The notes under the pieces: generated by a model
Seen by the model: the letters and a program-made list of their open reading frames with translations, nothing else
What the model was told of the DNA's origin: nothing
Database searches by the model: none
Source of the DNA: Lucifuga dentata
Taxonomy: Eukaryota; Chordata; Actinopteri; Ophidiiformes; Bythitidae
NCBI GenBank assembly: GCA_014773175.1
Contig: VXCM01002546.1
Span: forward strand, 103,804 to 167,803
DNA: 64,000 nt
Direction: 5' to 3'
Translations under genes and position numbers: made by a program
Shown here: piece after piece, positions 1 through 13,680 of the stretch
Position numbering within the stretch: the first letter of the stretch is position 1
Layout of the letters: each line of letters begins with the position of its first letter

Positions 1-467
1 CACCTTAAAAACCCATGTTTTGCCTGCAAAATTATGAAGTTACAGTCGTTTAAATTTTTCGATAAACGCAGGTCTTCTTTTGGGACTATATGCCCTGGTG
101 GAGACATACATTCACTCCGTGCTTTTTATTGTGCNCTTCTTTTGGGACTATATGCCCTGGTGGAGACATACATTCACTCCGTGCTTTTTATTGTGCTTAA
201 ACGCTAAAAGTATATCACTTCTAAAAAAAAAACCTGAATATACGTCTTGTTCATGATGATGGATTACCTATCCCAAGAATGTTTCAAGTATCAACAAGTT
301 GATTTTAATAGCGTACCAGAATGAACTGAAACCAATGGCGTAGGAAAAAAACTTTTTAACTCACCGTCCAGTACTGTGCTTTGGGAAGTGATTGTCAGTA
401 ATGTTACATGTATGAAAATTGAATATATTAGGCTCAAACATGCAAAATGGGTGGTATGGTCCTTTAA
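1..467 (-). mobile_element. TTAA-MITE copy 1 (truncated by window start)
   Basis: Family-1 MITE, subfamily A, minus orientation, ending with the inverted end tgcaaaatgggtggtatggt and ctTTAAg at 463-467. Contains a 61-bp assembly duplication around N 135. Confidence 0.85.
74..196. other. Assembly overlap duplication around N 135
   Basis: 61 bp before the N are repeated exactly after it: an unmerged contig overlap. Confidence 0.9.
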
Positions 468-1301
468 GATTTGTATTTGACTACCTGTGTTATAGATGGT
501 CCACGCTTGCTGAATTCTGATAACGGTGCTGCTAACACTGTGTTATAATGTGGTTTGAAGGGCTGCGTGAGCAAGGCTGTATCATGCATCGGCCCACGTG
601 CCGTCAGCAGACTTCTCTCCACCAGAGTTGATGAATTGCGGGTGTAAAGCAGCGGCCAGCTACAAATCATTTGATGTTATCTTCACATGGCACAGAGGCT
701 TGCTGGACAAATAGAGAATAGTTTTACTTCACACTGTTCAATCTCACACAATGGATTGCTTTCGGTTCTGGCCGTTTCAGTTTTTGTGAAATCCTGTGAT
801 AAGCCAGGTTTTGTTCAGACAGCTCTTTGCTTCAGCACTTGCACTTGTAAAAGGGGTCACATGCCTGCACAGGGAGTTGGTCTTTGTCTTTATGCAGGTT
901 TAATTCCACCCGTCATGCTTTCCACTGATGTAAAGTTATAAACTAGCATGTTATGTAAGAGCTTGTATTTTTAGAGTAATTCACTGCGAAGTGACTCAAT
1001 ACCCACTTTGATTGGTTACTCAAAAAAAGAGGGATTCATTTAGCATTTTTTTTTTTTACCTCTACAATCTAAAAATGTTATTCTGCACTTTTCAAGTTTT
1101 TTTTTTTACATCCTAATGGTGAAGGTGTATCACATCATTAGTATTCCAGGCACACACAGCTACAGAGGCACTTTTCACTAATGCTCTGTTCACAGTCACC
1201 AGACATCTGTCCAGCAGTGCTTAGCAAGGACACTTTTAGCCCTCAGACTGAAGGATTGCCACAACAACCAAAGAAAGTTCAGTGTTTGAAATCCATTCTA
1301 A
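468..1301. other. atp10a intron, nothing recognised
   Basis: No exon-like frame with splice sites; short chance open frames only. Confidence 0.6.
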
Positions 1302-1890
1302 GAAGGACAATACCAGTGATTTTGTATGTTTACGTCCAGTAGATATTACCTGCATACAAGCTACGTTACTGACAATTTCTCAACATAAAATCATATTTTA
1401 GTATTCATGTTATTTTGACAAGTTTCCTAATCTTTCAAAATCAAATGTTCCTGTGATGCGCCCACCTTAAAATTCAAGTTTTGCCTGATAATACTTACAT
1501 CCAAATGTAGAAAGCACAGTCATTTTTAATTTCTTGGAAAAAGCCGTCTTCTCCTGGGACTGTATTCCCTGGCAGAGACTTAAATTTTTTTCCGTGCAGC
1601 TCCGTGTTGAACAGTTAAATTAAGTAACTCCAAGAAAAAAATAAAAAATAAGAGCGACGATTGGTTCACTGCGATGAATTATGTATCTCAAGCACGTTTC
1701 ATGTCTCTACAAGTTGATTTTAATAGCGTAGTTGAATGAACCGAAACCAATGGCAGTTTGGAATGTAGGAAAAACAAATATCTAAAATGTACTGCTCTAG
1801 TAGTATGTCTGGAAAATGGTTGGCAGTGGCGTAACATGTATGTGGGTTGTATTTATTGGGGCTTAAATATGCAGAATCACTCTTTACAAA
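1302..1890 (-). mobile_element. TTAA-MITE copy 2 (subfamily B, decayed)
   Basis: Left end aggacaataccagtgatttt; internal blocks cttctcctgggactgtattc and gcagctccgtgttg are typical of subfamily B. The right end is degraded (tgcagaatcac). Confidence 0.75.
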
Positions 1891-1982
1891 CAAGCTGCAT
1901 CAGAGATTAAACCACATAAAGTGATGCTGTCAGGCCACACGTTTAAATAACAATTGTCTTTTGCTAACAAACTGGCCCCAAC

Positions 1983-2901
1983 CAGAGGTGGGTAGAGTAG
2001 CCAGAAACTGTACTCAAATAAAAGTATTGTTACTTTATGGTAAAAGTGACTCAAGTATAAGTAAGAGTAGTCACCAAAATGATTACTTGAGAGTAAGAAA
2101 GTATCTATTAAAATGATTACATGAGTAGTGAGTAACTTTGATCAAGTTTATTCTTTTGAACAATCAACAAGCTATAAAGTGCTCGTCTGAGGAAAAAAAA
2201 TGCAAAGTAGCCATATGTAGCTTCTAATACAATCCATATCATATAAAGAAACAATAGACAGTAATAAATCAAATATTTACCACATAACAAATAATGATAA
2301 TTCTGGCCTGGCCCCAAGACAGTTAACTAGGTTAGCTTCATGACTTTACTCAAAATAGAACAGGAAAACTTGAGTTAGCATTAGCAGCAGCAGCTAGTTA
2401 AGTAGCTAACGTTGCAGCTTACCGCCACGTTTCCTCAAGTTCCATGTTGATTCTTAGAAGTTGAAATGTTACATTTTTAGCAGACAAAGAGGCAACACGT
2501 TATGTAGCTGTTGGTAAACTGTTTGGTAAACTGAAAAGAAAACAGCATTTGAATATATAGCCAGGGATGTGCCTCTTCTAAACCTCCTGCTGTTGACTCT
2601 GCCATGACTGTTCTGCTCTGGATGAAACCATGGAAACGGAGGGTGGGGGTGTGGCTACTTCGGAGCTGAAGCAGACAGTGTAGTGTCTGACAATGAGAGA
2701 AAAACTGAACATGACTGAATTCAAACAGTGAAATCAAAAGTAACCCAGAGTGTGACCAAATGTAGTGGAGTAAAACTATATTTTTTTTCTTCAAATATAT
2801 TCAAGTATGAGTTAAAACTACTCAGTCAAGTACAATTTTGTGAAAAAAGTTTCTTAAGTAACTGTAATGGAGTAAAGGGAACGCATTACTACCCACCTCT
2901 G
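1983..2901 (+). mobile_element. hAT-like element with CAGAGGTGGGTAG ends, copy 1
   Basis: Inverted ends CAGAGGTGGGTAGAGTAGCC ... ATTACTACCCACCTCTG; 919 bp. Flanks gccccaac / tccctgac match 5 of 8, an old target duplication at best. Common teleost repeat type. Confidence 0.8.
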
Positions 2902-3725
2902 TCCCTGACTTATTAAGATCAGAGTTTCTTTTGGGGTGAATGGTATTGTGCGTGAAAGTGTGCAGGTAATACACTTATTTTAGATGTCTGGTTAGTGGCT
3001 CCCTCCTGTTCATTAACAGGCAGGCGGTTCATCTCATCAAAGAGTTTTAGCTTTGTGGGAAAAAGTGGTTTCCAGCTTAATTAGTCTCCTACATTGAATT
3101 AAGATGTGTTAACTGCCACACATCGGTAGAGAAAAGCACCTCCGTTTTGTTTCCTCTCATTTTTCGGATGAAGCAGATGCCCATTCTTTTGGAGGAATTC
3201 AGAATTAGAACATGATTTATTGTTTTGATTTTGCCATTACGAGGACCGTGCTGGTCCCTTTGCATTTAGATACTGGGGTGTGCTGATTGTTCGTTGGTTT
3301 AAATGCCCTCTGCAGAGCTATGCATGAGCTGCCATTTTCAGAAGTTTTTCACTTAAAATTCAAAGTGGAATTCTCACTAGAGGAGGCGGATGGCTCCTTC
3401 GAGACAGTTCTCACACCTCCACCCCCNNNNNNNNNNNNNNNNNNNNNNCCCCACCCCCTCCCACCATGTGTTTCTGTTCGCTGTCTACCAGCAGCTCAAA
3501 TGGCTGACTGGGTGTGCCTTCCCACAGACAACTCAGTACTTTAACTATTGGGTAAAACCAGCCAATTAGAGCGCAGTATGAGTTGGGCCTCCTCATAATA
3601 CGGACCTCCATAATGGCTCCATTCAGGCAATGAGGGAGTTGTTGAGTGTCACTTTAATAACAGTCTGAACACGAAGGTGCTGGAGGTGGATGAGAGGCCT
3701 CAGGGGCTTAGAAGTTGGATACTGG

Positions 3726-3756
<31 letters not shown>

Positions 3757-4786
3757 GTCGTGATGTAACACCAGTCTCACTCCTGCTGCTGCAGGATCAA
3801 GTTTGAAAGCAAGTTCCACCTTAAAACAGAATTCACATGTATCCTAATGTGCCGCATTCACAGCTCGACATGCAGTTTAAGGTTATTTATATCTCAATGA
3901 CACAGAGCTGTAGATTCAAATCTTAAGTCGTGGATATTTTTGTTTCCAGACTCCTATTATGAACATACAGGACATAATTGTAAGTTTAGGTGGATTTTCC
4001 CTTTTTTTTGGGGGGGAGTAGGAAAAGTAAACAGAGCTCTGTTCCACCTGTGCTTGTAAGGTCTTCCACTCTTTGTAGCTATTTGTCTAAAAAGGCAAAT
4101 CCATTCTGTCCTTAGAGACACTTTTTCCAACACGGAATAAGCAGAAACTGTCATATTTCTTACCTCTTAAAATCTTCCCAAATTTTGTGTTTAAATACTT
4201 CAAATTAATGATGGTTTTGTGCTAATTTGTTCCCTTCAGTAAAAATAATTATGTGTGGTTTGCATGTGAAGCAGCGCACACCAAGCTGTCGTGTTATTAG
4301 TGAGATTACAAGGCTGGCAGTCTGAGCGTTGGCTGCTGTCAGGAGACTGTTAAAGCCAATCTGTTTGTGCACTCCCCCCCTGCCAGAAAGATGCCCACGA
4401 TCCTTAAGACACACTTAAGAAAGCAAATATCCATGTTAGGAAATAACAAAAAAATTTAGTATTTAATATTTGTATTCAACGATGGTCAAAGAAATTATTA
4501 GTCGTTTACAAGTTATGCAGTAATCAGGTGTAGAGATTAAGATGAATTAAGAGTTATTATCACGTCTTGCTTGACATCATCCAGACACAGATGAGTAGGA
4601 TGAAGATTTGCTGAAATACACTGAGGCGCAGCATGCTGGGTTCATTTAGGTGTGAAGGACAGATGGCTTTCATGTGACTCTTGGAAGAAGAAGATTTTTC
4701 CAACACCAGTTATGCCAGCCCCTTGAAAACAGGGATGCTTAATCTTGATTTTTGTGTCCTTTGTGCTCTCTCTTTATGATAATTAG
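2902..4786. other. atp10a intron, no gene
   Basis: Unique-looking sequence with a C-rich gap at 3427 and a 32-base T run at 3731. No further exon recognised. Confidence 0.6.
3427..3448. other. 22-base gap (N)
   Basis: Run of N inside a C-rich tract in an atp10a intron. Confidence 0.95.
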
Positions 4787-4890
4787 GTAACTCTAAAGGG
4801 AAACGCCAGAAAAAGATTATCTACAGGACCCAAAATTACCTGAACCTATATGCCGCAGATGGTCTTCGCACGCTGTGCATTGCAAAAAAG
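4787..4890 (+). CDS. atp10a: atp10a exon a (nucleotide-binding domain end)
   Basis: Acceptor aattag, donor AAG|gtaaca. Encodes [10 protein letters not shown] followed by the family block [20 protein letters not shown], the end of the N domain. It enters with two bases of a split codon and leaves in phase 0. First coding exon visible in the window. Confidence 0.93.
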
Positions 4891-7800
4891 GTAACAAAGA
4901 CCCATGTGTCCTTAAGAAGTATTCTACAAATGCCCTCCCTGGTGTTATTTGTAATGCTGTGAGGTGATTTGTAAGGGTGAAGATTGGTCTTAGTGGCTAT
5001 TTGGCAAGTTGGTTTTGGAGTCCAGCACAGATGATCGCATGGACCAGCTCTCCAAAGCGACATTCTTTATGACTCAGCTGCAATCTGTGCCACTTTGCCA
5101 GGCTGCTAATTTATGCTCTCACAGGCAGGGCTCATTACATCTCTGCTTTCGCAAAGCCCATCATCATACCAATGTGATAAAACACCTTCTCAAGGTCTCA
5201 CATTCCCTCATAGATCGTCCTCCTGCCATATAGGCAAAGTAGACTTTTCTTCACTGTTAATTTCCTTCCTGATACTTCAACAGACTGGTTATGTGTTCGT
5301 TGTAAACGTTTGTGTGCATGTGCGCATTTGTCAGGTTCTAAGCAAGGAAGAGTATGCATGCTGGCTGCAGCGTCACCTGGAGGCCGAGACGGCCATCCAG
5401 GGAAGAGAGGAGCTGCTCTTTGAATCTGCCCTGCGACTGGAAACAAACCTCCAGCTTTTAGGTAATCATTTTTAGCCCTCGCAAGAAGACGCCATACTAT
5501 ATAGACTTGACACATTTTGGTACATTTAAGGAAGTTGATTCTTATCTGGGTCACAGATTCAGTCTTCAGACATACAGTAAAATAAAAATTAGCATAAATG
5601 CTATTCTTATCTTAATACATGTTCAGTAGCCGAGGCTACATTTGAATTGTTGCTAACATGAAGCAATTGAATGCCACCCAGTGCTGCTCGATTATGCTGA
5701 TAACAGTTCCAAACATGCCTGCATAAAACATAATACATTATAGGCCAATAGTCTGTACACAGTGCTAGCCTGTGGGACTTAATCGTCCCCAATAACGCTA
5801 GACCTTGTGAAATATTGCAGTGGCTTGCAGGATTATTCAGTTTCATTTTCAGTTTATCTCAGGTACATCAGTCGCCTAATGGAGTCAAATCAGCGTTTCA
5901 TCGAGTGAGAATCCTTTAGGTTTCAGCAAGTTCTGTTGATACAGACTCACTCAGGTTAGCTACCATGAGGCTTTCAGTAGGCTAGCCTGTCTGAGGTACA
6001 GGTTAGCGATTCAGCAAGATTAAGACCGCTCAGGTTGGATCAGGTAAAGACTGATTCAGCCCAGGCTATTCATCCTCGGCTACGCATTGTGGATGGATGG
6101 GTACACTACACCAACAAAGGCCTCCTTACATAGGCAGCGCCTAAGCAAACTGTAGATAAAAAGACGTTATTTTCATTGGATAAAAAGATAAAAAGACGTT
6201 ATTTTCATTAGTGTTAGAATGTGCTGTTTTATGTTAGCGGAGGGGGGGGGAATCTCTTTCAAGTAAAGCCAGAAGCAAGTGAAAGTACATCAAATCAGCT
6301 CATCTCGCTCACCTGGAAAGAGTCGACTATAAAAGACTCAAAGTAATATTACAGCATTCAAATACACTGGTAGCTACAATTATATAAATGCTCGTTTTAG
6401 ATATACCGTATATTTTGACTCACTATGAGCGGCTGTTGGAGGTGACACTGTGTCACAGTCGTGTGTTTTTTCCTGCAGGAGCCACAGGCATTGAGGACAG
6501 GCTGCAGGATGGCGTGCCTGAAACCATTGCCTCTCTACGGAAGGCCGGCCTGCAGATATGGGTGCTGACGGGCGACAAACAGGANGAAACCATTGCCTCT
6601 CTACGGAAGGCCGGCCTGCAGATATGGGTGCTGACGGGCGACAAACAGGAGACGGCCGTCAATATCGCGTATGCCTGCAAGCTGCTGGACCCTGAGGAGG
6701 AGATCCTAACGCTCAATGCTGATTCCCAGGTGAGCCTCAGCAACCTGCGTGTTGCACATTCAGACAAGCCTTCACTGCTCTGTCATAAAAACAGTATATG
6801 TAATATAAATCTGTGTTCTTTCCTCCTTAAAACATCACTTTTATTAAAAATTATGGCAGGCAGGCTGAGTAGCTGGTCGTCTGAGGAATACTGAATATGT
6901 TGAATTCTGGGTTGTTGGTTCATCTGGCTGCCAGATGTGAAGCAGTTCAGGCAGTTCGATATTAAGCCAGCGTCCTGATCCTGACCTGCAGCCCGCTCTG
7001 TGCCTGTCTCTGAACCAGGAGGCGTGCGCGTTGCTGCTGGAGGAGAGTTTACACTACATCCAGGCCAAATTCCTCTGCAGTCCCACAGCCCAAGCTGCCA
7101 AGGCCTTCCACGCTAACTTTGCTGCCTTCGAGATCTACCCCTCTTCATCTCCATCCTCCTCCTCCTCCCTCTCCCACGCCACTCACTTCACGGTGCACCG
7201 GCTGGGCCTGGTAATTGATGGGCAGACCTTGGCCTGTGCCCTGGATAAGAGCCTGGAGGATAAGTTTCTGGCAGTCGCGCGGAGCTGCCGGTCGGTNCCT
7301 GTGCCCTGGATAAGAGCCTGGAGGATAAGTTTCTGGCAGTCGCGCGGAGCTGCCGGTCGGTGCTTTGCTGCCGCTCCACGCCCCTGCAGAAGAGCATGGT
7401 GGTCAAACTGGTGCGAAACAAGCTGAAGGTCATGACTCTGGCCATAGGTATGTAACACACTTCAGACTTCTCGTTTTCCACTCAGCTCTCAACCCATCAG
7501 TAAAAAAGGGTTAAATGGTTAAAGTATGTCCAGCGACCTCCAGAGGTGACCCCAACTCAAGATCGGGGTTCCCCTACATGGATTGCTTTATGAAAAGGGA
7601 TCACAGCAGGACAGGATTTTGACTAAAAGGTCTGTCGGTAAACACAGTAAATATGGCTGTTTAGTAGCCACGAGTAGCAGCTCTAATCACTGACAAATAC
7701 ATATCATCTTCCATAACCCCTCATGTTTTTTAAGCAAATTCTATAGTGGGATTTGATTTAAAAGTATTAATTTTACCAGCCCTTTGATAGTTATGTGGCT

Positions 7801-10800
7801 AACATTAGCCACATTAGAGGTCGCCTGTCTGTCCAACAAATATCATGCAAACTCTGCATCCAGGGTTTTTCCTGGCTCAAAATGAGGTGGAGGTGGTACC
7901 ATCCTGATCATGTGCACACACGTGCTGCATATGTACCATGCTTTCAACTGGCTCAAGCACACACTTTTACAAGCAACGTATTTTAGGAGTTTTAATAATT
8001 ATATGATTGAAGAAAATGACAATTTTCTTCAATTTTTTTCTCAATTTTCTTCAATTTTTGGCCTTGACTCCTCGTCCTGTCCTGCACTCTGACTCTGATC
8101 CTCTCCATCACTGCTCCCTGCCACTTCTTATGGTTGTGCACTACTTTCAGACCTGACAAATTTACCGCATGTCGTCAGTAACATGAATTATTACTTTTTA
8201 ACTGCCTGTAGCCTAATAATCAGATGATGTCTGCACTGTTTGACCTGCCCTCATGATTCTCCTCCTCACAAACTCGCTTTGTAAAGTAATGGCAGATTCT
8301 AAGAGCTGATTGGACGTGCTTGGATGCAAAAGAAACAATATTCACCTGTTTGAACAGCCATGAAATATCAGGCCTGACACATTGGGAAAATTGCAACTCT
8401 TTTCTTCTTCTTTGGCAGTTTTGGCAGCACCTTTCCCGGTGCTCTGTGCTGATTACAATACAGCGCCACCACATCAGCGCTACACCGCAATAGCAGTTAC
8501 AAATGACAGAAATCCACTTGGTGGATTTCTGTCATTTCTGTCAAGCTTGTTAGAAAATAGTGTTTTCCATGAAGACGCCCGTCGGAGTTTTGTCGAGAGC
8601 TGGAGGCGATATGAAATTTGACGGAGGTGGCCACATTGTAATTCTCTATGCAGGGAAAAACCCTGGCATCGTTATTGAAAGTTTTGCAGTCTGAAGCTGG
8701 TAAGATCTATACAGTGTTGCCAGGTTTTTGTGTTTTCTGTAAAAAGCGGCTGTTTTGATGGAGTGAAATAAAGTGCATTAATGCTGGATACCTACTGATC
8801 TGGCAACCCGCAGTCAGGCTGCACTGCTCACTTCAGGCTGCTAGAGGCATCTGTGAGATCAACTAATAGCAGTGGATTTTATGTGGTAGTAATTCTAGTT
8901 TAAAAGATGAAACATCACAGAATTCAAGAGTATTGGCATTTAACATTGGTAGGGACACTATTGTGTCTTTGTGTTTTCTATGACACACACATACACAAAC
9001 AGCTTGACTGTACAAAGCATTTACTGTATTCACGTGTTATTTAAATAACATCTTTTCTGATAGAACTAATATCGCTCAATTGATTTAATATTTAAATTGC
9101 AGGTGTGAGATATTCATAATTAGTGTTAGTTGCTTCAACTTCAGTATCAATCAATGTTATAATCGTAGGAGAAAATATCCTCCCAAAAAAGTGAAAAATG
9201 AGGGACATCAGGTGCTTTTTAACAAGAAAACATAGCAGCTGAGATAAATAAGAATGATCTTGGCTCAAAGCTTTGCAAACAATTAGCATATTTGGCACTT
9301 TATTGTTTAGTAAAATAACACCCCCCTCCCCCTTTTCACGAGTAGGCTGCTTATGATTTTTATCATTATAACATCGCCATTATGTGCAAAATGATCCACA
9401 GCATACCAGCCTTTGTTTTCGTGAATGCCATGCATCATTTTATGAGGAAAATTCTGGAAGCAGCAGTTTGACACAGGCAGGTGGAGGTGAAGGTCTCAAG
9501 TGAGGGTCTTATAGCCAAAGTGACATGTTTGGCTGAAAGTTCACAAATTGCCTGAAAAATAAATACAAGAGTTTATAAGATGGTTTAGGGAAATGTTAAT
9601 GTTTGAGCGTCGCCTTGGCTCCGTCACAAATCATGCATGATTTTATTAGCTGCAGGAAACTTCAGTCGTGTAGCTTAAATGAACAGGCTGAAAGAGGACA
9701 GAGCTACAGAACGTGAGGCGAGGTTTTAAAGGACCATATCGGCGATCGTGCATGTTTGAGCCCAACATATTTACAATCTGCACACATGTTACTGTCAACC
9801 AATTTCCAAAACATAAAACCATATTTTAGTTCTCCTGTTATTTTTTTTTCAAATCCCCTAAGCGTTCAAAATCACGACCAGGTTATACACCCACCTTAAC
9901 ATTCAGTGTTTCGCCTGCTAATAGTTTGTAGACTGTAGAAGTCATGGTCATTTTAATCTCTCGGTAAAGGCATCTTCTCCTGGGACTTCTCCTGTGTTGA
10001 ACTTTAAATAAAATTACTTCAGCAAAAATCTAATAGACATGTTGTTTGCTGTGAAGGATTACTTATCACAAGCATGTTTCAAGGTTCTACAAATTAATTT
10101 TAATCGCGTAATGGAATGAACTGAAACCAGTGGCAGTCTGGAAAGAAGGAAAAAAATTCTGAAAATTTCCACTTCAATCATATATTTTGGGAAATGGTAG
10201 TAATGTAACTTGTACGGATTTATATGTTGGGCTCAAACATGCCCTATCGCCGGTTTGATCCTTTAAAACGGCTTTTACAGTAGGACGTTCAAGCTATTGT
10301 TAAAATGCCATAATATTGGAGTTCATTTGCGAGACTTATTTTGATACACCAACTCACCATTGTTTTACCTGCAGGAAACGCGATCACATAGTTTATCAGG
10401 AGTGCAGAATGAAGGAAAAGCAGTTAGAACTGTAGGATCTCAGGTGAGCTCTAACAGTGGTTAAGCGATAATTTTTTTATTACTATTAATAATACACTTG
10501 TCAATAATAAATGTCCTTTAGCCTGATCAATCTCTTCATGTATTTGATTTGTAGAACAGAACAAATTTGCTTCGTTTTTAGGAAAAATGGAAGTTAAGCG
10601 TGAGATTTAGCAGGAGGATAGTGAGGTTCAGTTGAGCTGCCATGACAAATTTTGGAAGATAAACCAAAACCAGACAAATCCAAACGACACAAAATACAAA
10701 GACTTTCAAACAGGGTTTTTACTGTTTCAGATTTGCTGGTACAAGAAATATCCTCAACTATATTATGCATTATTGCCCAAACTTTAAAAAAAAAGTACCT

Positions 10801-11299
10801 GTGATGTCACTGATGATTCCTCAGCCTGTTCTGAAATCATTCTTACAGGTAAATTTCAAAACTTAGCAATTTGTTCCTGTTTGTTCATACCTGCAATTTT
10901 TCAAATATGTTTATTTAGAAAATCTATCATATATCAATATTAAATATTAATTTTAGTTTCAGGTGTGGTACATTAATAAAATAAAATGTTAAAATTAGTT
11001 ATTAACATTTATTAATTAAAATTAATAAATGTTTAAAATCAGAAAAAAAATCCATACAAGTCTTGTGCACATAAATAACAAATGCATAAATAATTACTAG
11101 TACTTACTACTTAATTACTAGTAGTAGTAATAATTAATACATAAATAAAATAAATGATTAACAGAATCAAGCTGTTTGTGTGTATGACATAGAAAAACAG
11201 ACAGCACATGCACGCATAACTGTGCATATTGGTTATCCGACCAAAAATCTCCCTACTAATGTTAACACCTAACCTACGCCCTCGGTCTACTGAGAAGTG

Positions 11300-11337
<38 letters not shown>

Positions 11338-13641
11338 GTGAACACTGAGGGGAAACAATGTTATTTTCAAGCACCTTAGTAGTCAGACATTTTGGCTTAA
11401 TGAAGCTGTAGCATCATGGAGGTGACATGAAGATGACAGGGTGACTTATGATTGTCTTTTTGCTGTTTACAGTTTATTTGTCACGGCTACGCTCAGGAGG
11501 ACGCTGTTTTTGCCAGCCAAGCACTTTCCTGCCATTGCTATGTTAGCAGTAAAGAGGAGAAAGAAGAGGAAAGACTGCAGCTCCCAACACTAATGGGGAA
11601 AAATCTTTGTGGTCTTTTTCCTTTTTACGTCTCCGTAGGGACACCACATGATCGAGAAGCTCCACCACCATCAGCATTTATCATATTCTTTTCACATCAA
11701 GTCTGTGTTAATGAGCACATTCACTTTGAATATACAGCAGATAGATTGCAGTTTGTCACGTTAATTCTGGAATTTCTGGCATTACGTATTAAAGTGCATG
11801 TAAACATTCTAAAAGACATCTAAAGGTGTGTTCACATGTTCACACCTACATGGGGTTGAATTAGACTCAGGTACATTTTCCCCTTGATATGATTTGTTTG
11901 GACACGTATGAACACAGCAATCGCATTCAGCTAAGACCTAAAATAACCACATTAAGACATGGAAATAAGAAAATACCATCGTAACGCATAGGGCTGGGCG
12001 ATAAATTAATTTAATTGAATTAATTTGATTTTACATTTTGGCACGATGTGTGAAATGGCTGAATTGCCAAATCAAGTTTGTTTGGTTTTTTTTGTTTTGT
12101 TTTTTTTTTTTTTAAATCAAGTATCTCACTATTTTTAATGGGAAATGTGGCAGTGGGTCGCTCCCCATCAAACAAGCCCACAAAGCTTTCAGCAGGTCAG
12201 ACATCCTGTCAAGATGCCAACTAACACTTCCACTGAAGATGAGCTCATTTCTAAGAAAGGAAACGTCACATCAGTCATAAGGAAGCGGTTTGGTTTTGTG
12301 CTTCACAGCGTAGCTACTAGTAGCAGTGCATCAAACGTATTTCAGTAGCTGCGATAGAAACATGCAGCTGAGTGGCAGTAATGCAGCGCTGCAAGATGCA
12401 GATCTGCAGTCAAAGCGCAGCGAAAAAGCAAAAGACGTTAGCTGCAACATTTTCCTGTGTCATGGCGTCTGATCAGAGGGTCTTCAGCATGGTGGAATAC
12501 TGTAACATGTCAGAGCATCAAGCCACAGGCAGCAGACAGGCTGCTGTTCCTCACANATGGTGGAATACTGTAACATGTCAGAGCATCAAGCCACAGGCAG
12601 CAGACAGGCTGCTGTTCCTCACAAGGAACCTGGACACTGCTGTAAAAACCCTTTATTTTGTAATTTTTCTTTTTTTTTTCTTTTTTTTTCTTTTTGATTA
12701 GAAAGCCCTTTAAAATAATATTATTTAAAACTACCATTATTTGTTTTTATTATTTTAATAAAGAAAATACTTATTTTAATTATGTTTTTTTTTTTTTTTN
12801 TTTTTTTTTTTTTTTTACTAAGTTTAGAGGAAAACAAGAAAAATCGAGAATAAAATGGAGAATGGTCCATAAGTGAGACAAAAATCGAGATTTTATTTTT
12901 AGGCCGTATCACTCAGCCCTAGTAATGCCTCTGTCAAGGCAAACGCCAAAAGATGCCGGTAACAGGCCGTTATGAATGAGGGAACAAGGTTGCATGACGA
13001 TATTTACCCTTATTAACAACTTAGTTTTGCGCTAAGCTTTGTAAATCTCGCCTTAAGACTTTGGATTTGAGTATTCCTGCCCTAAAGTTTTCAAATTTGA
13101 TATTTATTCACTGTAATAAGAACATTTGGATCACTTTCTTAATTACATAACACTCTTTTGCTAATACTTCATAGATAGCTTACAGTGGACTTTGTGGACG
13201 TCTGAATCCACATTAGCAATTTCAAACTTATTGTCATCATATTCAAAAGCCAGTATGTCTCTGTATCTGCAGTAATATTTGGGAATGTCAGAATATTTTT
13301 TATTTTCTGTAGAAACTGGGTTTTGCCAGATAGCATGTACCATAACCTTTGCTTGCATACTCATCACCACCTACCTCATATATTCAGCTAACACCACCAC
13401 TTTAGCACTGCTTATTATTGTGACAACAAAACTCTCTCTCTGCCCACCAACACTTCATCCCCCACTTCACCACCTGTGGTGACAAAAAGCTGTCCACACT
13501 TCTCAAAGTGTCGCAAAAAAACAAAAACACTGCTTGGTGGCCACCGCAGCAGGTCTGGCAGCTTTCACAGCCCACATCACAGAGGGATACACCAGCAGGT
13601 AGAGGACGCTGGTATCCTAAATAGTGGTGGATAAGAACCCC

Positions 13642-13680
<39 letters not shown>

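Noticed and set aside
2477..2794. A shared open frame ([20 protein letters not shown]...) in both CAGAGGTGGGTAG elements (also 52370-52621)
   Set aside because: The similarity is explained by common descent of two non-autonomous copies; no known domain, and it differs by indels. Not called as a gene.
12780..12835. Poly-T tracts with a central N as functional T-rich elements or terminators
   Set aside because: The same pattern recurs at over a dozen places with an N in the middle: homopolymer contig joins, so real lengths are unknown.
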